Positions 8,583 to 18,800 of a DNA stretch of 59,886 bases are shown piece after piece. The notes beneath the pieces are model-generated. The model saw only the letters and a list, made by a program, of their open reading frames with translations. It did no database searches and was not told where the DNA came from. A program made the translations under genes and the position numbers. How positions within the stretch are numbered: the stretch's first letter is position 1; the number at the start of each line of letters is the position of its first letter. The DNA is from a virus: positions 1-59,886 of IMG/VR virus record IMGVR_UViG_3300044547_000752. One strand, written 5' to 3'.

Positions 8583-8699
8583 ATGGATGAAATATTATTC
8601 TTGTTGAAAAACGGTTTTACGTATCAAGATGTATTAATGATTCCAGTACACGAAAGAAGAAATTTCGTTAGTTATTTATTTGACTTGCAAAATGGTTAA
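8583..8699 (+). CDS. 38-aa ORF, possible tail-chaperone extension
   Basis: Begins with ATG ten bases after the preceding stop and encodes MDEILFLLKNGFTYQDVLMI followed by PVHERRNFVSYLFDLQNG. The composition is protein-like: an amphipathic helix, a GFTYxDV turn, then Pro and an Arg-rich helix. The same frame is open upstream back to 8496, inside the gp26-like gene, so it could be reached by ribosomal frameshifting at the T6 run 8546-8551 instead of by its own start. In many tailed phages the gene between tube and tape measure has a short C-terminal extension made by frameshifting. Independent translation and recoding cannot be separated from sequence alone. Confidence 0.55.
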   Translation: MDEILFLLKNGFTYQDVLMIPVHERRNFVSYLFDLQNG

Positions 8700-8704
8700 T
8701 CTAA

Positions 8705-8712
8705 TATTTATA
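8705..8712 (+). promoter_or_regulatory. TATTTATA motif before the tape-measure gene
   Basis: Exact TATTTATA, 4 bases before the ATG at 8717, immediately after the 38-aa ORF stop. Confidence 0.45.
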
Positions 8713-8716
8713 GGTT

Positions 8717-10696
8717 ATGGGATTTAACAGCGCAATTGACGAATTATTTAGTAGTAATGGTAGACGTGGTAATACGGATTTGCTTTCTTTTATGCAATCC
8801 AATACAACTAACTATAGTTCAAACAATGCACTAAAGCAAGACATTAACGATGGTATATCGACTCTTCAAAACAAAATCAGAACGCTTACAGCATCTTCCG
8901 CTGCAACTGGTGCTGCCGCCGGTGGCGCTGGTGTTCTAGCAGCAACATCTGGTGCTGTTGGCAGTGTTGTTGGTAGAATATCGAGTTTGGCTGGTACTGC
9001 AATAGGTGGATTAGGTAATATTATTGTTAGTGGCGCTGAAAGTATATTTAAAGACCAATTGAATGTTCAGAGAGATTTGCAATCCTCAGAAATTTCTGCA
9101 CTACTTAAAACAGTTGCCACAAATGCGGTAAAACCCGTGGATCTTGTTAAAGGAGTAATTAGTTCACTAGCATCAAATGCTGCTGGATTACTTGCAGATG
9201 CTTATGATAACGAAGCAAAAATGCTAACATCAATTTCAGAAGCTGGTGGAATTATGGGTGATTTTGCTGGTGTTATGAAAGAGGAAATGTTAACAGCGGC
9301 AGAAGAAGCAACTAAATTTGGTGTTTCAATGCAAGAGGCAAGAGATGCCTCAGCGGCATTAAGTAAAAATTCCGGACAAACAAAACTATATACAGCAGAA
9401 ACAGTTGCAAATGCACTTAAGATTAGTAGTACATTAACGGATAGCGCAAAATCTATATTTGAAAATGCTGAGAATTTTAGAAATATTGGTTATGGGTTAC
9501 AAGACGCAACTAAAATTATATTAAACGCTGGTAAAGCATCTTTAGCACAAGGTTTAACAGCTAGGGAAACCACAAAAACATTAATGGCTAATTTAGGTAA
9601 ACTAAATGAATACGGATTTAAAAATGGTGTTGCAGGTTTAACTCAAATGGTTCAACAAGCACAATCACTAAAACTAAACATGGATAAAGTTTTTGTAGTT
9701 GCTGACAAAGTTTTTGAACCAGAAGGGGCTATTGATATGGCAGCTAAACTACAAATGATTGGTGGCGCTGCTGGTGACCTAGCTGACCCTATTAGAGCAA
9801 TGTACGATGTTACCAATAATATGGAAGGCATACAAAGTTCAATCATTGATTCAGCAAGAAGTTTAGCTGTGTTTGATGAAGCTCAAGGTCGTTTTGCTGT
9901 TACAGGTATCAACTTAAGAGTTGCAAAAGCTAGAGCAGATGCGCTAGGGATGACGCTGGGGGAAATGTCGAGTTTAGCTATAAAAGCAGCAAACCAATTT
10001 GAGGTAATGAGTCAAATAGATATGTTCCCTCAATTCAAGGATGGTGATCAAAAAGAGTTTATAAAAAATATGGCTCAAATTGGTTCAGGTGGAACAATTG
10101 GGTTTGAAATACCAAAAGAAATGCAACAATTCTTTGGTGGTCAGGCGTTTGTTGAATTATCAAATATGACTGGTGACCAAGTTGCCGCACTACAAAGATA
10201 TCAAGAACAAATTGCTGGCGCTAGTTTGGAGGATTTGTCTAGAAGCCAATTTACCGTTCAAACACAAATGATGAGTGATATTAATAGCATTTATTTGTTA
10301 TTACAAAACAATTTAAGAAGAGGTATTCGTGAAACTCAGGTTTATGATTTATTAGATAAAGCTAAAACCGCGTTAATGGACCCGAGTAACGGTCCTGCAT
10401 TAGTTAAAGGCGCTGAAGAAACCTTAAACAAAATTATGGGTATAATACCAGGTGGTGATAGTTTTAAGGGAACATCTTATGAAAAACAACAAGAAAAAAT
10501 TCAAAAAGAAATAAATGATGCTAAAAGTAGACCCATTTCCGGAAATGAAACAACATTTAATGTTAATCTAAAAATTTCGGGTGCCGATAACTATGCTAAT
10601 TTACTAGCCACAACAATGCAAAAAGACCCTTCAATGAAGGATCAGGTGGTTGCAGCAATAAATGAACCAATTAGATCATATTTAGCAAATGCTTAA
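8717..10696 (+). CDS. probable tail tape measure protein
   Basis: 659 residues, mostly helical, Ala/Ser/Asn-rich. A glycine-alanine-rich hydrophobic stretch at about residues 55-115 (AAATGAAAGGAGVLAA, AGTAIGGLGNIIVSGA) looks like the membrane-active segment typical of tape measures. It sits after the sheath, tube and chaperone-like genes and before the baseplate genes, where T4-like phages carry gp29. At about 0.15 nm per residue its length would set a tail of about 100 nm, close to T4 (gp29, 590 residues). The central part lacks long heptad coiled coils, and an alternative reading as another tail-tip protein cannot be excluded. Confidence 0.7.
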   Translation: MGFNSAIDELFSSNGRRGNTDLLSFMQSNTTNYSSNNALKQDINDGISTLQNKIRTLTASSAATGAAAGGAGVLAATSGAVGSVVGRISSLAGTAIGGLGNIIVSGAESIFKDQLNVQRDLQSSEISALLKTVATNAVKPVDLVKGVISSLASNAAGLLADAYDNEAKMLTSISEAGGIMGDFAGVMKEEMLTAAEEATKFGVSMQEARDASAALSKNSGQTKLYTAETVANALKISSTLTDSAKSIFENAENFRNIGYGLQDATKIILNAGKASLAQGLTARETTKTLMANLGKLNEYGFKNGVAGLTQMVQQAQSLKLNMDKVFVVADKVFEPEGAIDMAAKLQMIGGAAGDLADPIRAMYDVTNNMEGIQSSIIDSARSLAVFDEAQGRFAVTGINLRVAKARADALGMTLGEMSSLAIKAANQFEVMSQIDMFPQFKDGDQKEFIKNMAQIGSGGTIGFEIPKEMQQFFGGQAFVELSNMTGDQVAALQRYQEQIAGASLEDLSRSQFTVQTQMMSDINSIYLLLQNNLRRGIRETQVYDLLDKAKTALMDPSNGPALVKGAEETLNKIMGIIPGGDSFKGTSYEKQQEKIQKEINDAKSRPISGNETTFNVNLKISGADNYANLLATTMQKDPSMKDQVVAAINEPIRSYLANA

Positions 10697-10715
10697 TTGG
10701 TTTTATAATAATATC

Positions 10716-10723
10716 TATTTATA
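10716..10723 (+). promoter_or_regulatory. TATTTATA motif before the 1594-aa baseplate gene
   Basis: Exact TATTTATA followed by GAATAAAGAATAG, 13 bases before the ATG at 10737. The downstream AATAAA is shared with several other copies. Confidence 0.5.
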
Positions 10724-10736
10724 GAATAAAGAATAG

Positions 10737-13700
10737 ATGCCAAGTTACTTAGATTTTGATTCAACCAAAAAATTAAGAGATGCGATGTTAGCAAAGACAT
10801 TAGTACAACCTAATGGGCCGCAAACATTCACGTCTGGTAATTACTCTATTCAAAATACTTCAAATTTCGCAAACGTTGACCCAGGGGAAGTTTCGGACCA
10901 AAGACCTAAACTTTTATTAGACGCATCAAATAGCAACACATTTAAACCAGAAATCTACGTTGTAAAGGAAAATATCGATGTTTTACCAAGAAGAGCAAAT
11001 CTTGGTTTATATCCCTACTTTCAACGTGACCAAGACCATTCATTAATTAGTATATTAACAACGGACAAATATGATGATGAATCCGAATTATTTAAGTTCG
11101 CGGCATCAAATATTAAAACAGCAACAGAGGGACCAATACAGGCGAGAATTAGACAAAACTTATTAGCTAATACATTAAGTAAAGTTAGAATATTAGATGC
11201 ACTAGCGGGTAACACAAATACCGCAATCGGTTTAATTTCAGGTAGAGAGCCATTAGTTGAAAAAAATTATAAAATTACTGTTGCTAAATCTTTGGCCGGT
11301 AAGGTAATTGATTTTGCACAAACGGTTGCGGGTGTAGAATTCCCTTGGAGTGAAATCCCTGGTGATTATTTAAGTAACCCAGCAAATCCTGTAAAATATA
11401 GACCAGAAGCAAGAACAGGATTAGGTAGAGCATTTCAAGATGTTACAGGTGTGTTAGGTTCTTTAATTGGAATAGAAAGAAGACCAAAGCGTTCTAGAAA
11501 ACCTTCGGATTTATTAATTGAATATATGGGTAACGGACAATTACAAACATTGTACAATAACCTATCATTTTCAAAATATAAACCAGATTATACAACAACT
11601 GGCAGATCACAACAATCTAGTAAATTATTTAATTTCCCAAATCAAATTGCACAGGGAATTAAAAACGTTTTAGGTGTTGAAGCACCTAGGGGTAATGCAT
11701 ATATTGGTGATGATAGAGGTGAAGATGTGATGTATGCTATTTCGGACTTTAATGATAGACCAGTAAGAAGTGGTTATTATCTTTCATTAATGTTTGATGA
11801 AACGGCAACTAAGTTATTTCATAAAGATAAAAATATATCGGATGGCGGACAAATAGGTGGTAAACTTACTTGGGTTAGTAGACAATCAAATGAAAAAATA
11901 AAAGGTGTTCATAATGCTGAATGGCAAAGTGAGGCATCAAGACATGCTGAAAGTTTATCTACGGCTTATGAATTTAGAGAGGATTCAATACTAGGTGAAA
12001 CACAAAGATTACTTAATACATTACCAGAGAATGGTGGTGAAGCAAAAGGACACGTGGCAAATGCCATTGACCAAACAAGTAGAGTTTTTCGTGAAGGTGA
12101 GACAATGTTATCTAGAGGTTCTGCTATAAAATATATTGATAAATTTTCTGGCGAAGAAAGTGGTATTGAATATTGTCGTGTATGGACAAAAGACCGTTCA
12201 TATATGAATTATTCTGACACAATGAAACGTACTGGTTTAATTAGAAATTTTAAGGAAAGTGTAATGACAACTCCTTGGAATTTGAATATTGCCCCAATGT
12301 CAAACGGACAAAGAGGTAAAGACGCATTTAATGGTTCAACAAACATTATTAATGGTCAGGCAAAAAAATATATGTTCTCAATAGAGAATTTAGCATGGAA
12401 AACATCAAACAAGCCGGGATTTACGTACAATGATTTACCATATTGTGAAAGAGGACCTAATGGTGGTAGAGTTATGTGGTTTCCGCCATATGATTTAAAA
12501 TTTCAAGAGACAAATACGGCAAACTGGGAAACAACTAAATTCATAGGTAGACCAGAACCCATATACACATATCAAAATGCGGAAAGAAGTGGTACTGTAT
12601 CGTTTAAGGTTGTTGTCGATCACCCAAGTGTTTTAAACTTATTAGTTAAAAAACGTTTTGAGGGTATGTCTGATGAAGAATCAACAAACTACATCAATTC
12701 ATTTTTTGCTGGTTGTGAACAATTAGATTTCTATGATTTAATTAGACGTTATGGTAATTTGGAATCCGAAGAAATTGAGATTATACAAATTTGGTTAAGT
12801 TATTATCGTGATGGTAAAACTAGCGACGATTATCTTAAACTAAAATTTAAAAGAACTGCTGGTGAGATTGTGTCCACAAACCCTAATAACAGCGATGGGT
12901 TGTTACCTTATCAATCAGAACCATTTGACACTGGCGGTGCATCAGGACAACCAGTATCGTTTGATGGTGACTTATATTTTAGAAACGACCAACCACATCC
13001 TCAAGATGGTTTATATGCTGATTCAGATTATGAGGCACAATATACTTCTTATGTGGCATTAAAGTCAACATATCAATCTAAATTAGCAACAGGTTTAGCA
13101 AGTATATTTGCAAGTAATTCGGCAAGCAATAAAAAAGATAGAAACACATTATACAATAATGAAAACCCAGATCCTAGTGTTACAGGTAAAACAGTTACCG
13201 AACTAAATGAGGGTTTCACTAAATTAGACACAAATTATAATAAACTTAAAGATGCAACAGCCGCAATTAAAAAAGATATTGAAGCTAAAAAAATTAAAGA
13301 AGTAAAACTTGAAATGCAATCATCAACATCATTTGTTGCTGATGAAAAATATAATATTAAATTAGCGTTTAGAAGATCTGATAGCGTTGCAAAATACGTT
13401 TTAAAATCTATATCTAAAAGTGGTACTGTGCCTAGTTTTACGTGGAAAGCAACTCCAGCAGAATTAAAAAGTAATCCAGCACAAAGAACAGAAGAAATAA
13501 CTATTTCTTTTAAAGATTTAGGATACAGTGATGATATACAAGGTAATGTAATTATTAAATTCGTTATGTTAGGTGAAAACACTAAAAATAGTGATTGCGG
13601 TGGTCTTGATTGTCATGGTATTGAATTACTAAACACCTCAGGATTAAAAATCGCAGCGCCAATTACATTCTTATGTCGTCACACAAAAGTAAATTTAAAT

Positions 13701-15521
13701 TATACTTCAGTTGATGAAACAGTAGAAAGTGAGGGGTTTGACCCATATGACAGTGAACCACTACAAGATTTTGGTAGTGAGCGTGTTTACCCACCAAAAA
13801 TCGAGATTGATGTTGAAACCGATACTGTTAATAGAAAACCACCATTGGATGCGTTGAAATTAATAATAATGAAAATATTATCAGAATGTTTTTATTTTCA
13901 ACAATTAGAGGAATCATCACCATTAGCTTATAGTGCCTTAAAGGACAAATTAAAATATTTTCACCCAGCGTTCCATTCGATGACACCTGAGGGGTTAAAT
14001 TCTAGATTAACATTTTTACAACAATGTTTAAGACCCGGAGACACTATCCCAATTAAGGATATTAGTGACATCATGAATCTAGATGCTAGAAATACAACTT
14101 TTGGTCCACCACCAATTTGTGTATTGAGAATTGGTGACTTCTATCATTCAAAAGTTATTATTGGTAATATACAAATAAACTACGATGATGCGCCTTTAGA
14201 TATGAATCCAGAGGGTATCGGTATTCAACCCATGATTGCCAACGTTACGATGCAAATTAGTTTTATCGGCGGTCAAGGATTAAAAGAACCAGTTGCTAAG
14301 TTACAAAATGCATTGAGTTTTAACTTTTATGGAAACACTGAAGTTTATGATCATCGCTCAACAGCAACTGAAGACAGAACGAAATTCAATATAGCTGAAT
14401 TAACAAAAATTTTAGAATCAGCGCCTAAAACACCTACAAAACCAATAGTTAGTGAATCTCCAAACAAACCAATTGATGGAACATATATTGGTTTAGTAGA
14501 AGGAACTGATAATTTATCTTACTTACCATATGTTTTAGAACAAGGCGAGAATAGCATATTTGAATCTACAAAATTATACTTTGATAGTTTAAAAACGAAA
14601 TATAATGAGTTATTGGTTATTAATGGACCATTGTTAATGCCATTATTCATTTCACCAAATTATAGAAAAAAATATAAAATGGATGTAAATGATTCTGTTT
14701 CAACAACAACTGAAATTGAATTATTGGGGGTATATGATAGTAAAACAGATTATTCAATATTGGTTAATAATTTTAATCAGGGATTAACTAAAAAAGTTAA
14801 TAGTATTTCTAGCATAAGTACCTTTTTTGAATTTGATTCATTCTTACAGGATTATAAAATTACTCAATCAGATTTAATTTTAAAGCAGTTTATTTTAGAT
14901 TTAATTAAAACAAAAATATCTGATCTTGAGGGTGTTAAATTAACTGAGATAGAATCAGCAAGAAATAAAGTTGTCCAAATTTTTGATAAATTAAATTTTA
15001 TTTTAAGTACAAATGGCAAGGACGGTAAAACAGATAAAGAAACTATAACAGGAAAACAAGCAGCTAATTTTATACCTGCCGATTTTTACGATAGATATAA
15101 AAAGGTTATTACTTTCATACAAAAAGAACACCCTGAATCATTTACGAATGATTTAACCACAACTATTGATTTTATTTCAGTACATAATACAACATTACCT
15201 GATGATGTTTTTAAAGACCTTATTGGGTATTTTATAACTGAAGCGGATATAACAAAATTAGAAACACTTTATAAGGATTCACCAGATACTCTTTTCTTTA
15301 CTCCTAATATAATTTCTAAAATGAGTAAAAAAATGAAAAAATTGATACTCACAACTAAAGAAAAGAAAATTAAATTTAAACATCCAAATGTTAAAGATAC
15401 AAATCCATTATTATATACTATTACCGATGTAACATTAACGGGACCAGAAAATGAAAAATTAAAAAAAGTGCTAAACTCAAAAGATAATAGTAGTGGAGTT
15501 AAATTAAATTATTTAAGATGA
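10737..15521 (+). CDS. large baseplate/hub structural protein with embedded OmpA-like domain
   Basis: 1594 residues, soluble, no signal peptide. Residues ~1-700 are an unfamiliar structural region ending in a segment with PEPIYTYQNAERSGTVSFKV and VVDHPSVLNLL. At about 740-890 there is a split OmpA/MotB-like peptidoglycan-binding pattern: FDGDLYFRNDQPHPQDG, then a Lys/Asn-rich helical insertion, then KEVKLEMQSSTSFVADEKYN followed by IKLAFRRSDSVAKYVLKSI, which mirrors the family's 'N xx LS xx RA xx V xx YL' helix. Near 1120-1180 a region with VLRIGDFYHSKVIIGNIQIN and NPEGIGIQPMIANVTMQISF resembles T4-like baseplate tube-initiator/hub parts (weak). The C-terminal ~370 residues are low-complexity helical. 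It overlaps the next gene by four bases (ATGA), so the two are translationally coupled. Baseplate role is from context; a peptidoglycan-contact domain in the hub region would suit penetration. Confidence 0.7.
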   Translation: MPSYLDFDSTKKLRDAMLAKTLVQPNGPQTFTSGNYSIQNTSNFANVDPGEVSDQRPKLLLDASNSNTFKPEIYVVKENIDVLPRRANLGLYPYFQRDQDHSLISILTTDKYDDESELFKFAASNIKTATEGPIQARIRQNLLANTLSKVRILDALAGNTNTAIGLISGREPLVEKNYKITVAKSLAGKVIDFAQTVAGVEFPWSEIPGDYLSNPANPVKYRPEARTGLGRAFQDVTGVLGSLIGIERRPKRSRKPSDLLIEYMGNGQLQTLYNNLSFSKYKPDYTTTGRSQQSSKLFNFPNQIAQGIKNVLGVEAPRGNAYIGDDRGEDVMYAISDFNDRPVRSGYYLSLMFDETATKLFHKDKNISDGGQIGGKLTWVSRQSNEKIKGVHNAEWQSEASRHAESLSTAYEFREDSILGETQRLLNTLPENGGEAKGHVANAIDQTSRVFREGETMLSRGSAIKYIDKFSGEESGIEYCRVWTKDRSYMNYSDTMKRTGLIRNFKESVMTTPWNLNIAPMSNGQRGKDAFNGSTNIINGQAKKYMFSIENLAWKTSNKPGFTYNDLPYCERGPNGGRVMWFPPYDLKFQETNTANWETTKFIGRPEPIYTYQNAERSGTVSFKVVVDHPSVLNLLVKKRFEGMSDEESTNYINSFFAGCEQLDFYDLIRRYGNLESEEIEIIQIWLSYYRDGKTSDDYLKLKFKRTAGEIVSTNPNNSDGLLPYQSEPFDTGGASGQPVSFDGDLYFRNDQPHPQDGLYADSDYEAQYTSYVALKSTYQSKLATGLASIFASNSASNKKDRNTLYNNENPDPSVTGKTVTELNEGFTKLDTNYNKLKDATAAIKKDIEAKKIKEVKLEMQSSTSFVADEKYNIKLAFRRSDSVAKYVLKSISKSGTVPSFTWKATPAELKSNPAQRTEEITISFKDLGYSDDIQGNVIIKFVMLGENTKNSDCGGLDCHGIELLNTSGLKIAAPITFLCRHTKVNLNYTSVDETVESEGFDPYDSEPLQDFGSERVYPPKIEIDVETDTVNRKPPLDALKLIIMKILSECFYFQQLEESSPLAYSALKDKLKYFHPAFHSMTPEGLNSRLTFLQQCLRPGDTIPIKDISDIMNLDARNTTFGPPPICVLRIGDFYHSKVIIGNIQINYDDAPLDMNPEGIGIQPMIANVTMQISFIGGQGLKEPVAKLQNALSFNFYGNTEVYDHRSTATEDRTKFNIAELTKILESAPKTPTKPIVSESPNKPIDGTYIGLVEGTDNLSYLPYVLEQGENSIFESTKLYFDSLKTKYNELLVINGPLLMPLFISPNYRKKYKMDVNDSVSTTTEIELLGVYDSKTDYSILVNNFNQGLTKKVNSISSISTFFEFDSFLQDYKITQSDLILKQFILDLIKTKISDLEGVKLTEIESARNKVVQIFDKLNFILSTNGKDGKTDKETITGKQAANFIPADFYDRYKKVITFIQKEHPESFTNDLTTTIDFISVHNTTLPDDVFKDLIGYFITEADITKLETLYKDSPDTLFFTPNIISKMSKKMKKLILTTKEKKIKFKHPNVKDTNPLLYTITDVTLTGPENEKLKKVLNSKDNSSGVKLNYLR

Positions 15522-15838
15522 ACCAATATTTTGACAGGTATCAATATTTTGTAGAAGATGAAGAACACAAAATTGTTCCAGGTATTGAAATACCTGTTAA
15601 ATCTAGTGACAAATATATCCAATACAGAAAAAATAAAGATAGATTAGATAAACTTTCACAAGAATTTTACAATTCACCCTTATTTGGTTGGATAATCATG
15701 ATGGCAAACCCTAGTTCTGGTTCTATGGAGTTTGAAATTCCGGATAATACTACAATAAGAATACCTTTTCCGCTAGTTAACACTTTACAAGATTATAAAA
15801 GAGGGGTAGAATTGTATAAACTATATTATGGCGAATAA
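15518..15838 (+). CDS. gp53/LysM-like baseplate wedge protein
   Basis: 106 residues. The segment YIQYRKNKDRLDKLSQEFYN followed by SPLFGWIIMMANPSSG and ending IPDNTTIRIPFPL follows the LysM-like fold of phage tail protein X and T4 gp53: 'Y R x x D R L D x L A x x Y G D P x x W w x I a x a N', then a loop and 'I P x g t x l r I P'. These small proteins link wedge or hub parts in contractile tails. It overlaps the upstream gene by four bases and the downstream 1913-residue gene by eleven, so the three form a translationally coupled baseplate unit. Length is about half of T4 gp53, so only the LysM-like core is present. Confidence 0.75.
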   Translation: MNQYFDRYQYFVEDEEHKIVPGIEIPVKSSDKYIQYRKNKDRLDKLSQEFYNSPLFGWIIMMANPSSGSMEFEIPDNTTIRIPFPLVNTLQDYKRGVELYKLYYGE

Positions 15839-18800
15839 TAGAATCAGCATCAATGAAAACATACTTGTCAAAGTCGACCAACAAAACCTTGTTTATATCG
15901 ACCCATCTAGTATTGTTGATAATGATGGTGAAATACATAGTAGATTGGTTGACCATGAAAACTTGGTCATGTATGTTAATCTAGAAGCCGATTTAGTTCC
16001 TAGAACAACTTTATTTTCTAACGGTGATGAAAACACAATGATTTCAATTGCTGGCGGGGAATTAAATTTTTTACGTAATCAAAATGGTCAAAACTACGAT
16101 ACTAGTTGGACAGACGTTTTCACCCCAGCAGCTAATGATGCTTTATCATCAAACGTAGATGTTCAAGAAAAAATATCTGATGGCTCTGGTCAAAGTTTCG
16201 GTTTTGAAAGTATTAATATTGTCACTAAAGGTGCAAACGCAATACCAGAGGTTAGCATTAATTTAATCGATGCTAGAGGTAAAACATTATTTGAATCGCC
16301 TAAAAATTCACCATACCAAGCATTTTTTCATTTACCTTGGCCAATATTTTATTTAACGGTAAAAGGGTATTACGGTAAAGCAATTCGTTATAGATTGCAC
16401 ATGGTTGATTTTAAAAGTAAGTTCAATGGTACATCCGGAAATTTTGAAATTACTACAAAATTTGTTGGTTCAACTTTTGCTTATTTAAACGACATATTAT
16501 TACAAAATATTTTAGCTGCGCCATATATGTATATGGTCGAAAACTCTGAACCATATCGCGAAAACACAAAAACAGGTTTAATTGAGAAAAAAATATCTCA
16601 ATCAACAAAGGGTTATTCTATCTTAAAATCGGTATACTCCGACTATAAGAATAAAAAACTAATTCCAGAAAACTTTCCAATTAAAACATTAAGAGATTTA
16701 GTTATGACCGCAGAATCTGCGGAAAGATTATTGGAAACACAAATTTTTAAAAATGTTGTTGACTTTAAAGTTTTAGGTTCTGTTAAAGAGTATGAAAATA
16801 TTATTACAGCTTTTCAAAAAGGTATTGATGCCTGGGGTAGGTCTTATTTAAATTTAGGACAACCAGATAATCCGGAAAATGACGGTGTTGCATATTATCC
16901 ATTGACAAAAGTTGCAAGTGAAGAAGATACCAAGGCGGGTAGTATTAGTTTAAGTAGTATAACGGGTACAACTAAAAATGCACTTAACAAGAAAATAAAT
17001 GAATACAAAGAAAGAGCGTACAATAATCAAGCGTTTGGTGTCACTTTAGATAAAAACCTAATTAAAGATACCGGTATATCATTAAAAACAATAACATTTG
17101 ATAGGGTTTTAAATAAAAGGTATTATAGTACAAAGGGCGGTAAAGTTAGTGTTGCGTTTGATATTTTGGTTAACGACATCAATGATATTAAAAACGAATT
17201 TGTTGCACAAAGAAATGAATTAGAAAACAAGTTGGAAACCAAAATGAATGAAATCATTGAAAACGATTCAGATTTAGGTATCGGGTTTAAACCAACAATC
17301 AGAAATATATTTGCCGTGATATGTGCTAATGCAGACACTTACATTCGTTTAATGAAAGATGTTCACGTTAAAGCAATTCAAAGTTCAAAAGAAAGACAAT
17401 CAATACTAACAGCAAGAAGTATTGTAGATAACAAAAATGAGGGATTATATCCTTGGCCACAAGTTAAGAAACAAATTAACGAAAACACGTCAACTTTAAT
17501 GTATCCAGGCGACGCACAAATCGCAAATGGTATTAAAGCAAATGACCCAATTATTTGGCCGGAAGTTGAATTTATTGAGACATACGAATCTGTTGCAACT
17601 AAAAGAGTTGATCCATTAACAAATAATGAAATTGATGTTAGTAAGTTAAATTACATATTCCCTAAAGATAATGATGATAGAGTTGTTAATAATATCTCAA
17701 CATTATTTAACATATCAAATATGAAGGGATATAATGATAAAACAATTAGTAATTTATTGTATGAAGTATATGAAAGAGGTTTTTATTCAACATCATATGA
17801 GTCATTTTCAACAGACGCTATTGTAGAATTAAGAGATAAGGAGTATGAAACAATTGAGGGAGCGTTAAATAACGATCCTGATTTAAAAGCAATGTTAAGA
17901 GGTCCGATATATAAAGAATATCTTTTATCCGGAACCGCTGGGTATGAAAAATATTTAACAAGTTATTCTCCATTTGAAAGACACCCTTATTACAAAGACA
18001 AGATAGCAACTGTTGATTATTTAAAAGAGATAATTGAAAGAGATTTTAAAATTGAAGAATATGATAAAATTAGAAAAGTTGATTATACAGATGGTTCATA
18101 TGACGCTTTAAAAAATAGTATAAAAAAATACGAGGTTCAAGAATATCGATTTGAAGAATATCCGTTTGGTTCAACAACATATAAGAATTACTTAGGTAGA
18201 GCACTAAATGGTGACGACTTTAAGTTTAATGATATATTGTCAATAAATTCAAATGATTCATTTATTAGTTCACCTATTGAACCTAAAATGTGGATTAATG
18301 ACACGTATAAAGATAATTTATTTATAAATAAAATTGAATTAAGTGGAACTACTAGAAACATATTAAATACACCATATTTCCACAACCAAATATATTCTGA
18401 CTTTTTTAAAGGTGGTAACGTAGGAAGATACTCTGGTTCAGCATATCTTTTATTAAACTCATTACCATTTAAAGATTTAGATGATATTATAGAGTATAAT
18501 GGTAATAGTAAAATATTAATGTCTAACCTTTTTAGAGAGGTTGGAGCATCGCATTTTATACCATACCATTTAATTTTAAAATGGGGGTCAATCTACCATA
18601 GATATAAAAAATATTTAACTGAAGGTGTTGATATAATTTCTGGTGTTACAAATTCAATTACATCTAGTAAATTTTTTGATAACACGTCAGGTACCACGTT
18701 TAATTATGGTGGTGATACAACATATGTTAGTGGATCAACAATTTATACAACTGGAACAACAAGTTCTTTCCCAGTAGAAACTGTTGGTTTTTACCCATTA

